Notes under the pieces: generated by a model
The model's input: the letters and a program-made list of their open reading frames with translations, nothing else
The model's database searches: none
What the model was told of the DNA's origin: nothing
Program-made: the position numbers and the translations under genes
Shown here: one piece after another, positions 1 to 8,454 of the stretch
Layout: each line of letters begins with the position of its first letter
Numbering within the stretch: position 1 is the first letter of the stretch
NCBI GenBank assembly: GCA_903919185.1
Contig: CAIXHF010000024.1
Coordinates: 1-61,110 of the forward strand
DNA from: an uncultured Opitutia bacterium
GTDB taxonomy: Bacteria; Verrucomicrobiota; Verrucomicrobiia; Opitutales; UBA953
Direction of reading: 5' to 3'
Length of the DNA stretch: 61,110 nt

Positions 1-1992
1 ATGATTATCGCTGACCGGCCGCTGACTGACATCATTCCCGTGACGATGCAGGATGGTGACCTGACGACCCAGTACGCGAAGGACCCGGTTGAGAAGTTGG
101 GCCTACTCAAGATGGACTTCTTGGGGCTGAAGACGCTCACGGTGGTCGATGACGCCCAGAAGCTCGTGCGCAAGCACCGGAAGCTACCGAAGTTTAATAT
201 CGAGAAAGTTGGCTTCGAGGATGCCAAGACCTTCGCCCTACTCAACGACGCCAAGACGGTCGGCGTGTTCCAGCTCGAATCCGGCGGCATGCAGTCGCTC
301 TGCCGCCAATTTAATATCTCGGCCATCGACGAGATCGTCGCACTCATTGCGCTCTATCGTCCAGGACCGATGCAGTTCATCCCGGACTACATTAAGGGCA
401 AGAAGGACCCCAACTACGTCAAGTACGCCCACCCGCTCCTTGAGAAGGTCGCCAAGGAAACCTATGGCATCCTCGTCTACCAGGAACAGGTCATGGAAGC
501 CGCCCGCGTAGTCGCTGGCTACACCCTTGGCGGCGCCGACATGCTCCGCCGCGCGATGGGCAAGAAGATCCGCGAGGAAATGGAGAAGCAGCGCGACATC
601 TTCGTCGCGGGCGCCAAGGCCACGAACAATATCGAGGAGAAGAAGGCCGTGGAGATTTTTGCGACGCTCGAAAAGTTTGCCGAATACGGCTTCAATAAGT
701 CCCACTCGGCTGCCTACGCCATTCTCTCGTATCAGACCGCCTACTTGAAGGCCAACTACCCGGTCGAGTTCATGTCGGCCGTGTTGACCTCCGAACAAGG
801 TAACGCCGATAAGCTGGCGGAATTCGTGGCGGAAGTCGAAGCCTTGGGCATGCAGATGCTTGGGCCGAATGTAAACCAATCGGACACCGACTTCACTCCC
901 GTCATCAAGGATAACGCCATCCGCTTCGGTCTCGGCGCCATCAAGGGTGTCGGCGAAGGCGCCGCCCGTGCCATCGTGGCGGAGCGTGAGGCTAATGGTG
1001 CCTTTAAAGATTTCTCTGATTTCATCAGCCGCATGGGTGACCAGGCCCTCAACGCCCGTTCAATCGAAGCCTTGGCGCGCGCCGGCGGCTTTGACTACAC
1101 TGGTGAAGACCGCCGACACCTCGTCGACTCGATTGAATCCGTCCGGCGACACTTCTCGTCGGAACGTAAGGAACGCGCCAGCGGCCAAGGCAGCCTCTTT
1201 GACATGCTGGGCTCGCAAGACAGTGGCTCGATGAATGCCGCTGACCTTATTCTGCGGAAGTCGGACAAGATGCCCAAGCTAGAGATGCTCAATAACGAGA
1301 AGCAACTCCTTGGGTTCTACCTCAGCGGCCACCCGCTGGCAGACTACCACGGACTCGACGAAGCGATTGCGAATTTCAGCACTACCCTTGACCGTATCAC
1401 CCTCGACCAGAAAGAACGCCACATCGTCCGCCTCTGCGGCATCGTCGGCGGCCTCGAGAAGAAGATCTCCAAGAAGGATAATCGCCCGTGGGCCTTATTT
1501 CATGTCGCGACCCGCTCGGTCAGCATCCCCGTGACTATCTTCACCGACGCCTACGATGCGGTCTCCGTCTTAAAGGACGGCGACCTGCCTCTGCTCATGG
1601 ACGGCGCGCACGTCATCGTGGACGCTCGCCTCTCCTACCGCGAAGAACGCAGCGAATGGTCGATCAGCGCCCACGCCGTCCAACCGCTCCGCAATGCGCC
1701 GGCGATGATTAAGCGCATCCTCTTTGCGTTGCGTCCTGGCCCTGAGGCCGGGGACTTCATGGAGAAACTTGTCGCCCACACCCGCCGCGTCGACGGCAGC
1801 ACGCTCGTGCAGGTAGGTATCCTCCAGGCCGACGGTCGCGTCCTCATCGCCGAAGCCGCCCGCGGCATGACGACGCGCTTTGATCCCGTTATCTACGGGC
1901 AACTCGCCAAGCACCCGGCCCTCGCCGGCGTCCAGATCGACCCCCTGCCCCCGACCCAACCACCCCAGCGTAAGTACGGCCCACGCGCCTGA
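1..1992 (+). CDS. dnaE: DNA polymerase III alpha subunit, C-terminal part (5' end outside window)
   Basis: Catalytic subunit of the replicative DNA polymerase. The reading frame enters from the left edge, and the ATG at base 1 is internal, because the first residues already match the palm domain (TQYA...VEKLGLLKMDFLGLKTLT). The Asp of the KMDFLGL block corresponds to the third catalytic carboxylate of the family. The fingers region follows (RPGPMQFIPDYIKGK, YGILVYQEQVM, FNKSHSAAYA), then a helix-hairpin-helix (GLGAIKGVGEGAARAI, about residue 310) and an OB-fold-like segment (about residues 475-570). The 663 residues seen correspond to roughly the last 55-60 % of a normal DnaE. No neighbour is functionally related, so this is the housekeeping border of the polysaccharide locus. 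Confidence 0.97.
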   Translation: MIIADRPLTDIIPVTMQDGDLTTQYAKDPVEKLGLLKMDFLGLKTLTVVDDAQKLVRKHRKLPKFNIEKVGFEDAKTFALLNDAKTVGVFQLESGGMQSLCRQFNISAIDEIVALIALYRPGPMQFIPDYIKGKKDPNYVKYAHPLLEKVAKETYGILVYQEQVMEAARVVAGYTLGGADMLRRAMGKKIREEMEKQRDIFVAGAKATNNIEEKKAVEIFATLEKFAEYGFNKSHSAAYAILSYQTAYLKANYPVEFMSAVLTSEQGNADKLAEFVAEVEALGMQMLGPNVNQSDTDFTPVIKDNAIRFGLGAIKGVGEGAARAIVAEREANGAFKDFSDFISRMGDQALNARSIEALARAGGFDYTGEDRRHLVDSIESVRRHFSSERKERASGQGSLFDMLGSQDSGSMNAADLILRKSDKMPKLEMLNNEKQLLGFYLSGHPLADYHGLDEAIANFSTTLDRITLDQKERHIVRLCGIVGGLEKKISKKDNRPWALFHVATRSVSIPVTIFTDAYDAVSVLKDGDLPLLMDGAHVIVDARLSYREERSEWSISAHAVQPLRNAPAMIKRILFALRPGPEAGDFMEKLVAHTRRVDGSTLVQVGILQADGRVLIAEAARGMTTRFDPVIYGQLAKHPALAGVQIDPLPPTQPPQRKYGPRA

Positions 1993-2081
1993 GCTGGCCC
2001 GGCCTTCGTTTGTTACTATAAAGTCACAGTAGTGGAGCGAATACCGTTTGCGCCCGCTTTCGCTTGGCTATACCATAACGT

Positions 2082-2591
2082 ATGGTTGACCCTTCGCAAA
2101 GATTTGGGGCCTTCGCCCCCAGCCTCGCCCAAAGGCTCGTCTTGGCACTTATCCGCATCCCCCCGCTTTATCGGGGCTCCCTCCGTCCCTTTTGGGTACG
2201 GGTTCTGAACGCCCTTCGTGGCGGCCCCGTGGACGTCACGTCCACCTTCGGGCGCTTTCGCGTCCACCCGACCACTAACCTTGTCGACAGCGCTTTACTC
2301 ATTCACCCCTGCTACAATCAGGCTGAGATTACCTTTCTCCGGGACGGCCTGCACGAAGGGGGCACCTTCGTCGACATCGGCGCCAACATTGGCCTCTATT
2401 CCGTCGCGCTCGGCAACTCCCTCCGGGCTTCCGGACGGGTGGTCTCGATCGAACCTAATCCAATCTGCGTGGAACGCCTTCGCGCCAACCTGCGCTTCAA
2501 CGACCTGCCGACCGACGGCGTCTTCCCGGTCGCCGCGGGCTACCAGCTCGTGCGGAACACCCGCAACAACGCGCTACTCACCCTCGGCTGA
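2082..2591 (+). pseudogene. FkbM-family methyltransferase, truncated remnant
   Basis: The 169 residues hold only the N-terminal half of an FkbM-type SAM-dependent methyltransferase. The SAM-binding motif (FVDIGANIGLYSVALG, about residues 101-116) and the acidic strand-2 motif (SIEPNPICVERLRANLRFNDL) are clear. The family's central motif (LLKxDVEGFE) and C-terminal half are missing; both are present in the complete homologue at 27580-28452. After VFPVAAG the sequence stops resembling the family and ends at TGA. Only 61 bases separate this stop from the next gene, so the missing half was deleted rather than shifted in frame. No good ribosome site precedes the ATG. It is probably a decayed leftover of cluster rearrangement, though a short expressed product cannot be excluded. 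Confidence 0.6.
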
Positions 2592-2652
2592 GGGCGCCTT
2601 AGGCGCTTATCCGTTGACTTCGCAGGGGCGTGGCGAAACCTCAAATACAGGC

Positions 2653-3459
2653 ATGGTCTCCATCTATATCCGGACCTATAAGCGTGACATCGCTTGGCTG
2701 GACTTCTGCCTGCAATCGATTCAACGAAACCTCAAAGGGTGGGATGAAATCGTCGTGTGCATTCCCGCAGGCCAAGAGCATCATCTTAGATACGCGGAAG
2801 GCGTGCGCATCGTGAGCTCGCCCGTTTACGAGAATGATTACATCGGTCAACAGGTCCGCAAACTCCTGTGCCATCAGCGGGTCGCTGGCGATTTAGTGCT
2901 CATCGTCGACTCCGATCTGGTCTTCCTCCCCGGGGCCTCCGTGGACGATTACATGGAGGGGGGGAAGCCGCGAATCCTGACCTGTAAATGGCCCAACCCA
3001 CCTGACGTTGCGACTCGGAGATGGCGGCCAGTGGTGGCGAAACTTTTCGGGGAAGACCCCCCCTACTCCTTCATGCAAGGGCATGGGGCGCGGTTATTCA
3101 AAAAATCCTCTCTCGAAGCCTTCAGCCGGCGCTTTCCTGCCATCGACGACTACGCCCGACGGCAGCCTCGTAATGCGTTCAGCGAGTTCCAATTCCTTGG
3201 GTTCTTTATTTTCCAAAGCGAGCGCTCGGACTACGCGTGGACGGAGCTCAGTGCATCCCCGCTTCCGCTCTATCATGCTCGACAGTATTGGAGTGTAGAT
3301 GGGCTAACACCGGCGGTTCTCGCCGAAATGGCGAAGGAAGGATTTTCCGCGCGGTGGCCGGATACACTCTCACCACTCGACCAGTTTAAGCGGTGGCTCT
3401 CGCAGGCGACCCGTCGCGCCAAACAGTGGCTCAAATCCATCGGCGTTATTCACTCCTGA
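2653..3459 (+). CDS. Glycosyltransferase, GT2-like (GT-A fold)
   Basis: Predicted 268-residue cytosolic glycosyltransferase. It starts with a beta-strand typical of GT-A enzymes (MVSIYIRTYKRD) and has a DxD-like motif in LVLIVDSDLVFLP (about residue 95), which would bind the metal and nucleotide-sugar. A GHGARLFKKSSLE block follows the donor site. I place it near the uncharacterised GT2-like proteins and cannot name its donor or acceptor. The chosen ATG is the first after the FkbM remnant. The same frame stays open further upstream, but that part is only an off-frame reading of the methyltransferase. The stop lies 2 bases before the fucosyltransferase ATG, so the two genes are surely co-transcribed. 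Confidence 0.75.
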   Translation: MVSIYIRTYKRDIAWLDFCLQSIQRNLKGWDEIVVCIPAGQEHHLRYAEGVRIVSSPVYENDYIGQQVRKLLCHQRVAGDLVLIVDSDLVFLPGASVDDYMEGGKPRILTCKWPNPPDVATRRWRPVVAKLFGEDPPYSFMQGHGARLFKKSSLEAFSRRFPAIDDYARRQPRNAFSEFQFLGFFIFQSERSDYAWTELSASPLPLYHARQYWSVDGLTPAVLAEMAKEGFSARWPDTLSPLDQFKRWLSQATRRAKQWLKSIGVIHS

Positions 3460-3461
3460 CC

Positions 3462-4457
3462 ATGCGCCCACTACGGATTGCTTTTAGCGATTTCATCTTC
3501 AGCCGGAATGACCGGGACCGTATGGCGTCGTTCGACGCACAGGATAACGTCTTCACCCGCCTCCTCGCTCAGCATTGGGACGTCCGAGTGGTGCCCATGG
3601 CCGAGGCGGAGGTCCTCGTCTACTCGACCTTTGGCGAGGCCCACCGGGCCTTCCGTGGCCGCAAGGTGTTCTACACCTCAGAGAATGTCCTGCCCGACTT
3701 CGACGCCTGCGACCACGCGATCACTTTCTGCCACCTTCCCGACGATCCTCGGCATTTCCGTCTCCCGCAGTACGTGTTCTACGTCGACGACGTGCAGCGG
3801 CTAGTTCAGTCGGCAGACTTCGACCCAGCAGCAGCGCTCCGTGCTAAGTCGAAATTCGCAAACTTCGTTGTCTCCAATCCACGCTGTCCCGAACGCAACC
3901 GCTTCTTCCGGCAACTGCATCGCCGCCGTCACGTCGATTCTGGCGGCCGACATTTCAACAACCTCGGCCGACCGATTGCCGATAAGCTCGCCTTCATCCG
4001 CGACTACAAGTTCACGTTGGCCTTTGAGAACTCGGCCTCCACCGGCTACACCACCGAGAAGCTCGTGGAGCCGATGCTCGCCGGCAGTATCCCGATCTAC
4101 TGGGGCAATCCGGAAGTCGCGCGCGACTTTAATCCCCGCAGTTTCATCGACGTCGCTCATTTCCCTAGTTTTGATGCGGCCATTGACCACATCCTGAAGG
4201 TCGATGCGGACGACGCACTTTATCTGCAGTATATCCGCGAACCTTGGTTCAACGACAATACCCCGCCGAGCTGGTTTAATCCGCAGGAGCACCTCCAGGC
4301 CTGGCAACGCTTCCTCGCGTCCCCTTGGGTGGAACGTCCCCGCATCTACCGCGACCGCGGACTCCGCGACCATGTGCGCGGAACTGGTTTGGGCCGACAC
4401 CTCTCCAGCCTCGGAACGAAACTGGACGGGCTGCTGTGGAAGGCCGGCTGGCGCTAG
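3462..4457 (+). CDS. Alpha-1,3-fucosyltransferase-like protein (GT10)
   Basis: Family GT10 enzymes transfer L-fucose from GDP-fucose onto glycans. The diagnostic C-terminal donor-binding block is present: FTLAFENSASTGYTTEKL, then LAGSIPIYWGNPEV and a conserved RSFIDV. The 331 residues fit a short bacterial GT10 without the heptad repeats of Helicobacter enzymes. The start is the ATG two bases after the preceding gene's stop; upstream in-frame codons belong to that gene. The donor can be made in this window, since gmd and fcl lie at 42-44 kb. It ends six bases before the end of the convergent ColD-like gene, which leaves no room for a terminator. Confidence 0.9.
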   Translation: MRPLRIAFSDFIFSRNDRDRMASFDAQDNVFTRLLAQHWDVRVVPMAEAEVLVYSTFGEAHRAFRGRKVFYTSENVLPDFDACDHAITFCHLPDDPRHFRLPQYVFYVDDVQRLVQSADFDPAAALRAKSKFANFVVSNPRCPERNRFFRQLHRRRHVDSGGRHFNNLGRPIADKLAFIRDYKFTLAFENSASTGYTTEKLVEPMLAGSIPIYWGNPEVARDFNPRSFIDVAHFPSFDAAIDHILKVDADDALYLQYIREPWFNDNTPPSWFNPQEHLQAWQRFLASPWVERPRIYRDRGLRDHVRGTGLGRHLSSLGTKLDGLLWKAGWR

Positions 4458-4463
4458 GCTACT

Positions 4464-5627
4464 TTAGATCGGTTTAGCCACTTCCAGGAAGTGCTTGGCC
4501 ACGTAGGCGATATCTTCCGGTGTGATATTGGCATGATTCGGCAGGTAGAGTCCATAATCGTGGACCTTGTCCGCGACTGGGAGGTGCGTGACGCCGAACT
4601 TCTTAATCCAAAACGGCTGGCGACCCATCGAGCCGCAGACTAGCGGGCGGCACTCGATGCCTTGCGCCAGCAGGTGCTTGGAAAGCTCCAGGCGATTGGC
4701 CGCGTACGTTCCAAAGGCGAAGCTGGAGACGAAGCTATCCGGGCTATGCTGCGAGAAAAACTCCGGCAGGGCCTGCCGGTAGAGCTCGAAGTTGCGGGCC
4801 CGGACCTTAGCGATTTCTGGCAGGCGCTTCAGTTGCAGACGACCGAGGTAGGCGTTAAGATCGGTGGAGCGGAGGTTGTAGCCAGCGTAGTAGAAGCTGT
4901 AGAACTCGCGGAAGTCGTCGATTTGGTACTCCTGCTTCCAGGCTTGGCGGTCGGCTTCAGGCACGTCGCGCGACCACCCGTGGGAGCGGATGGAAAGCAT
5001 CACGCTGTAGAGCTTGTCGTCGCTGAGGGTGATGGCGCCGCCTTCGATGCTCGAGATGTGGTGGCCGTAGTAGAAAGAGAACGAACCGGCCAAGGACAGC
5101 GCACCGGTCTTCTTCCCCTTATATTCGGAGCCCAAGGCCTCGCAGGCATCTTCGATCACGAGACAGCCGTACTGGTCGCAGAGGCGATGAATGGCGTCCA
5201 TCTGGTTTGGGTGCCCGAGGATGTGGACGAGGATTAACAATGCGGGGCGCTCTTTCTTCAGCAACGTCTCGAGATGGTTAAGGTCGACGCCGAGATCGTT
5301 CGCATCGGAGTCGCAGAGGAAGCACTCGAAGTCCATCTGCACAAACGGGGAAAGGGTCGTAATCCAAGAGACGGCCGGGACGATCACTTTCTTATTCCGG
5401 AGGTAACCAGCCTCGAGGAGGCTGTAGGCCATCAGTAAGTTCGCGGATGAACCACTGTTCACCATGATGCTATACTTGGTTCCGGTGTAGGCAGCGAACT
5501 CGGCTTCGAACTCCCGGGTCAGCGGGCCCTTGGTGAGCTGCTTGCCTTCTTGGAGCCAGCCAGCGAGGGACCGGATCTCCTCCTCGGAGATGGTGTTATC
5601 GGCCAGCTTGATGGTTCGCTTAGTCAT
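4464..5627 (-). CDS. ColD-like PLP-dependent sugar 3-dehydratase (DegT/DnrJ family, His in place of Lys)
   Basis: This 387-residue protein has the DegT/DnrJ/EryC1/StrS fold, but its cofactor motif reads SFYYGHHISSIEGG. His190 stands where transaminases have the Schiff-base lysine. That swap marks the 3-dehydratases ColD (GDP-4-keto-6-deoxymannose) and E1/RfbH. Other ColD-like signatures are VNSGSSANLL, IRSHGW, GYNLRSTDLNA and GIECRPLV. The length suits ColD, and I see no cysteine cluster for the 2Fe-2S centre of RfbH. The likely reaction removes the 3-OH of GDP-4-keto-6-deoxymannose on the way to a 3,6-dideoxyhexose such as colitose. The substrate would come from Gmd at 43-44 kb. Its start overlaps the upstream GT2 by 8 bases. 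The exact sugar is an inference. Confidence 0.82.
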   Translation of the reverse strand: MTKRTIKLADNTISEEEIRSLAGWLQEGKQLTKGPLTREFEAEFAAYTGTKYSIMVNSGSSANLLMAYSLLEAGYLRNKKVIVPAVSWITTLSPFVQMDFECFLCDSDANDLGVDLNHLETLLKKERPALLILVHILGHPNQMDAIHRLCDQYGCLVIEDACEALGSEYKGKKTGALSLAGSFSFYYGHHISSIEGGAITLSDDKLYSVMLSIRSHGWSRDVPEADRQAWKQEYQIDDFREFYSFYYAGYNLRSTDLNAYLGRLQLKRLPEIAKVRARNFELYRQALPEFFSQHSPDSFVSSFAFGTYAANRLELSKHLLAQGIECRPLVCGSMGRQPFWIKKFGVTHLPVADKVHDYGLYLPNHANITPEDIAYVAKHFLEVAKPI

Positions 5628-6492
5628 GGGAAATCAGTGGGCGCTTGGGATGGAACAGGCGGTAGATGCCGTTGTAGATCTTCGCTTTCACGCGCATACA
5701 GAAAAGCAAAACGCGGGCTGGTAAGTCGAGCCGGAAGGTCTTCACGAGCCAGGCGATAGTATAGTAGAGCCGCGACTCTTGATAGGCGCGGTAGAGGGCT
5801 TTTTTACGGGTCGCGTCCTTATGCGCGTCGATGGTGATTGAACCCTCGTGGGCAGAGAACACGGCTAAGGGCTCATCGACGTAGCCGAACTTCTGGTAGT
5901 CCAAGGTGGTCATGGCCGTCATTAGCCAATCCGGGCCGACGCCACGGTATTCGAAGGAGGTAAAGGGCACCCGCCCGACCAATAGGTGGTTGAGGATGTC
6001 CTTGCGGCGGATCAGGGTAGCGCCGGGCGAAACTAGCCCTTTAATCTGGTGCGACATGAAACGCCGCACCGGGTAGACTCCCGTCGGCCCGAGGCTGGTA
6101 AAAAGATAGGCGAGTGGCTGCTGGGTGGCGTCGTCGCGGACTTCGGCGCTGGACAGGCAAAACGCCACAGTGGGCCCCATCAACGCCATACATTTCTCGA
6201 TGAATGTCGGGGCGATAAAGTCATCGTCATAATTAATATGGATGAACTCTCCGTGGGCGGAGACCACCCCATCCAGCCAAGCGAAGTGCACCCCTGAATC
6301 CTGCTCGCGCCGAACGTAGCGGATACGGTCCCCATACGAACGGGCGACCGTCGGGGTATCATCGGTGCTCCCATGGTCGCAGACCACAATCTCGCAAGGG
6401 AAGGTCTGGGCCAAGGCCGAGTCGATGCACCGCCGGAGCATGCCGGAGCGGTTAAAGGTCGGAATGACGATGGAGACCTGCGGAGGGGTCAT
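5620..6492 (-). CDS. Glycosyltransferase family 2
   Basis: A 290-residue GT2 enzyme with the classical N-terminal GT-A signature VSIVIPTFNRSGMLRRCID, a nucleotide-binding D in CDHGSTDDT, and a DDD metal site in HINYDDDFIAP (about residue 90). The C-terminus is basic and ends in FHPKRPLISHD. The ATG forms an ATGA overlap with the stop of the upstream SDR gene, and its own end overlaps the ColD-like gene, so the three are translationally coupled. It is a good candidate to transfer the dideoxy sugar made by those neighbours; this rests on gene order, not on motif. Confidence 0.88.
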   Translation of the reverse strand: MTPPQVSIVIPTFNRSGMLRRCIDSALAQTFPCEIVVCDHGSTDDTPTVARSYGDRIRYVRREQDSGVHFAWLDGVVSAHGEFIHINYDDDFIAPTFIEKCMALMGPTVAFCLSSAEVRDDATQQPLAYLFTSLGPTGVYPVRRFMSHQIKGLVSPGATLIRRKDILNHLLVGRVPFTSFEYRGVGPDWLMTAMTTLDYQKFGYVDEPLAVFSAHEGSITIDAHKDATRKKALYRAYQESRLYYTIAWLVKTFRLDLPARVLLFCMRVKAKIYNGIYRLFHPKRPLISHD

Positions 6493-7274
6493 GAGCCGAG
6501 AAGTTGACGGAGGCGGGAGGTGTCGGCAACCAAGGACGTGGGGGTGCCTTCGGAGGCGTTGACAATCTGCAGCCGGAGGGGCGCTAACGACTGGACGAAA
6601 TCGCTGATTTTAGTGCCTCGTCCGGACCCCACGTTCACTAGGCCAGTCGCTTGCTTCGCCAGCAAGGACCGTATGTGCGCCACTAAGTCATCAGCCAAGG
6701 AAAGGTCCCGGATATCGTCCGCCCCGAACAGCCGGAAGGGTTGCGCTAGATCCTCCGTGGCAAAGCGCTGCTGCAAAGACGGGTAGAGAAAGGACCCCGT
6801 CTGCGTCGGGTGATAGAAGCTGAAGATACGCCCGATGCAATAGGGCACGCCCATCGCCCCCGCTGACGCCTCGACGACCTGCTCGCCTAGCCGCTTCGAG
6901 AGACCATAAGGATTGATCGGCACGACCGGGGCGGACTCCGAAATCGGGGCAGCCTGCGGTTGATAGACGTGGCTACTGCTCGCGTAGAATAACCAAGGCT
7001 TCTTCGCCAAGGCCCCCAACTCGGCGACCAAATTGGCCGTACCGCCGACGTTGACCTGAAAAGCACGGGCGGGGTTGGCCTGGACCGACTGCGTCGGTAC
7101 GAGCGCGGCGAAATGGACGACAGCATCGAAAGTACCAGCCTGGAGCCAAGCACGCAGATCTTCGGGGCGGCAGATGTCACCCGCAAAACAATCGAAAGCC
7201 ATCTCGTCGGCAGATAGCTGCTCCTGGAGGATTTTCCCCAGAGTGCCACGTCCGCCTGTGATGCCAATTCGCAT
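6489..7274 (-). CDS. NAD(P)-dependent epimerase/reductase (extended SDR)
   Basis: 261 residues with the Rossmann motif MRIGITGGRGTLG, the NAA-like strand VVHFAALVP, a catalytic Ser in YASSSHVY and the YxxxK pair in NPYGLSKRL. It belongs to the extended SDR family that includes sugar-nucleotide 4-epimerases and 4-ketoreductases. Being first in an operon with a ColD-like dehydratase, it may do the final C4 reduction (and possibly C5 epimerisation) of GDP-4-keto-3,6-dideoxymannose, as ColC does for colitose. It is shorter than ColC and I see no ColC-specific signature, so the substrate is open. The start is the ATG closest to the divergent promoter region. Confidence 0.75.
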   Translation of the reverse strand: MRIGITGGRGTLGKILQEQLSADEMAFDCFAGDICRPEDLRAWLQAGTFDAVVHFAALVPTQSVQANPARAFQVNVGGTANLVAELGALAKKPWLFYASSSHVYQPQAAPISESAPVVPINPYGLSKRLGEQVVEASAGAMGVPYCIGRIFSFYHPTQTGSFLYPSLQQRFATEDLAQPFRLFGADDIRDLSLADDLVAHIRSLLAKQATGLVNVGSGRGTKISDFVQSLAPLRLQIVNASEGTPTSLVADTSRLRQLLGS

Positions 7275-7397
7275 TTCTGAATAAGAGTATTTGTAAGAAA
7301 CCGCGGTTCAACTTGAAACGGCTAGCAAGGCCCGAAACACCCTATAAGAAATGCGTTGCCTGAGTAAGTTCCCCGAGTTTATCCCACTACCGCAGAT
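7275..7397. promoter_or_regulatory. Divergent intergenic promoter region
   Basis: This 123-bp AT-richer gap separates the minus-strand SDR operon from the plus-strand GT2 and must hold both promoters. On the plus strand TTGCCT (7355-7360) and TTATCC are about 17 bases apart close to the GT2 start; this is a weak sigma-70-like match only. It contains the palindrome listed separately. Confidence 0.35.
7304..7320. promoter_or_regulatory. 17-bp near-perfect palindrome, possible operator
   Basis: CGGTTCAACTTGAAACG is symmetric about base 7312 with a single mismatched pair. Its half-sites (GTTTCAA / TTGAAC on the minus strand) are the same as those of the palindrome in front of the GbsR-like regulator at 45493-45515, but the spacer is 1 base instead of 6. 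It lies between two divergent polysaccharide transcripts, where an operator would be expected. Binding is inferred. Confidence 0.4.
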
Positions 7398-8396
7398 ATG
7401 TCGCCCAGCCCATCCATCAGTGTGGTCCTGCCAACCTATAACTGCCGTCACTTACTCGGGGCGCATCTCCATTCAATGCAGGCGTGGCTAGACTTGGCAC
7501 ACGAGGTCATCGTGGTGGACAGTCGGTCGACGGATGGAACGCTAGAACTCATCCGCCAAGAACTGCACCACCCAGGTCTCCGTATCATTGAACGCGACCG
7601 CGGGCTTTACGCCTCTTGGAATGAGGGCATCGCCGCGACGACGGGTGACTATGTCTACATCAGCACGGCCGGTGATACCATTACCCGTGATCAGCTCCTA
7701 CACCTCCGGGAAGTCGGAGAAGCACTCTCGGCCGATACAGTCGTCAGCCCGCCAGACTTCGCCTATGAGGATGGACGGCCAGCCCGCGACCTCGGGTGGC
7801 CGCCGGCTAAGTTGCTGGCGGCCTTCGGCCAAGGACAACCGTTCGCGATGCAACCAGAGGCCACCCAATTCCTAGCCTTCCAATTCTGCCCCCAAGCGAT
7901 CCTCGGCAGCTCGGCCGCCAACCTCTACCGCGGCGCCCACCTCCGGGCCCGCCCCTTCCCTACCGAATACGGAGTGGTCGGCGATACCGCCTGGATCATG
8001 CGTTATGGCCACGAGACGCGCCTGGCGCTGACTCCGCGAAGTGGGTCCACCTTCTGCATCCATGAGAAGGAATCCAAGGGGACGCCCGAACAGTGCGTGG
8101 AACTTCACCGACGATTGATTGGCCATGAATCGGCCCGTCTCCGCGAAGCCCTGCAGGTCAGCCCGCGGCTGGCAAACCTGCTGGACGAGCAGGAACGTCC
8201 AGCACGCACGAAGCGGCTGTGGGCAGAGAGGCGCCAATTATGGCACGCACCAGAGAATCGAGTGGCCAACAAACTCCGCTGGCTGTCCGTCACTTCACGC
8301 TACCTATGGTCCAGGCTGAAGGACAAGCGACAGGCTCGACGGACCATGCAGGCGCTGCAAACGAACGGCGCTTTATTTACACACCTGTCTTACTAA
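7398..8396 (+). CDS. Glycosyltransferase family 2
   Basis: 332-residue GT2 protein starting with ISVVLPTYNCRHLL. The nucleotide-binding Asp lies in VVDSRSTDGT. The usual DxD region reads YISTAGDTIT, an AGD form found in some GT2 enzymes of the colanic-acid type. The C-terminal ~80 residues are highly basic (RLWAERRQLWH, RLKDKRQARR), which suggests peripheral membrane attachment. The gene stands alone between a divergent promoter region and the Gfo/Idh gene 58 bases downstream. Donor and acceptor are unknown. Confidence 0.87.
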   Translation: MSPSPSISVVLPTYNCRHLLGAHLHSMQAWLDLAHEVIVVDSRSTDGTLELIRQELHHPGLRIIERDRGLYASWNEGIAATTGDYVYISTAGDTITRDQLLHLREVGEALSADTVVSPPDFAYEDGRPARDLGWPPAKLLAAFGQGQPFAMQPEATQFLAFQFCPQAILGSSAANLYRGAHLRARPFPTEYGVVGDTAWIMRYGHETRLALTPRSGSTFCIHEKESKGTPEQCVELHRRLIGHESARLREALQVSPRLANLLDEQERPARTKRLWAERRQLWHAPENRVANKLRWLSVTSRYLWSRLKDKRQARRTMQALQTNGALFTHLSY

Positions 8397-8454
8397 ACCC
8401 GGCCGGCAGGATTCAGCCTTCCCCTCCCGTGTAGGTTTCCGCTAGGGTGCAGAT

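Noticed and set aside
1993-2081. Terminator or riboswitch in the gap after dnaE
   Set aside because: I see no stable stem followed by a T-run and no known riboswitch pattern; only a weak promoter-like TTGCGC/TATACC pair with a 15-base spacer.
2218-2652. 145-residue N-terminal extension of the glycosyltransferase at 2653
   Set aside because: It is the FkbM gene read in another frame, rich in Ser/Arg/Pro; the natural glycosyltransferase fold begins at the ATG at 2653.
4464-5627. Annotation as RfbH (CDP-4-keto-6-deoxyglucose 3-dehydrase, E1)
   Set aside because: It shares the Lys-to-His change but is shorter and shows no cysteine cluster for an iron-sulfur centre. Gmd supplies a GDP-sugar, which fits ColD better.
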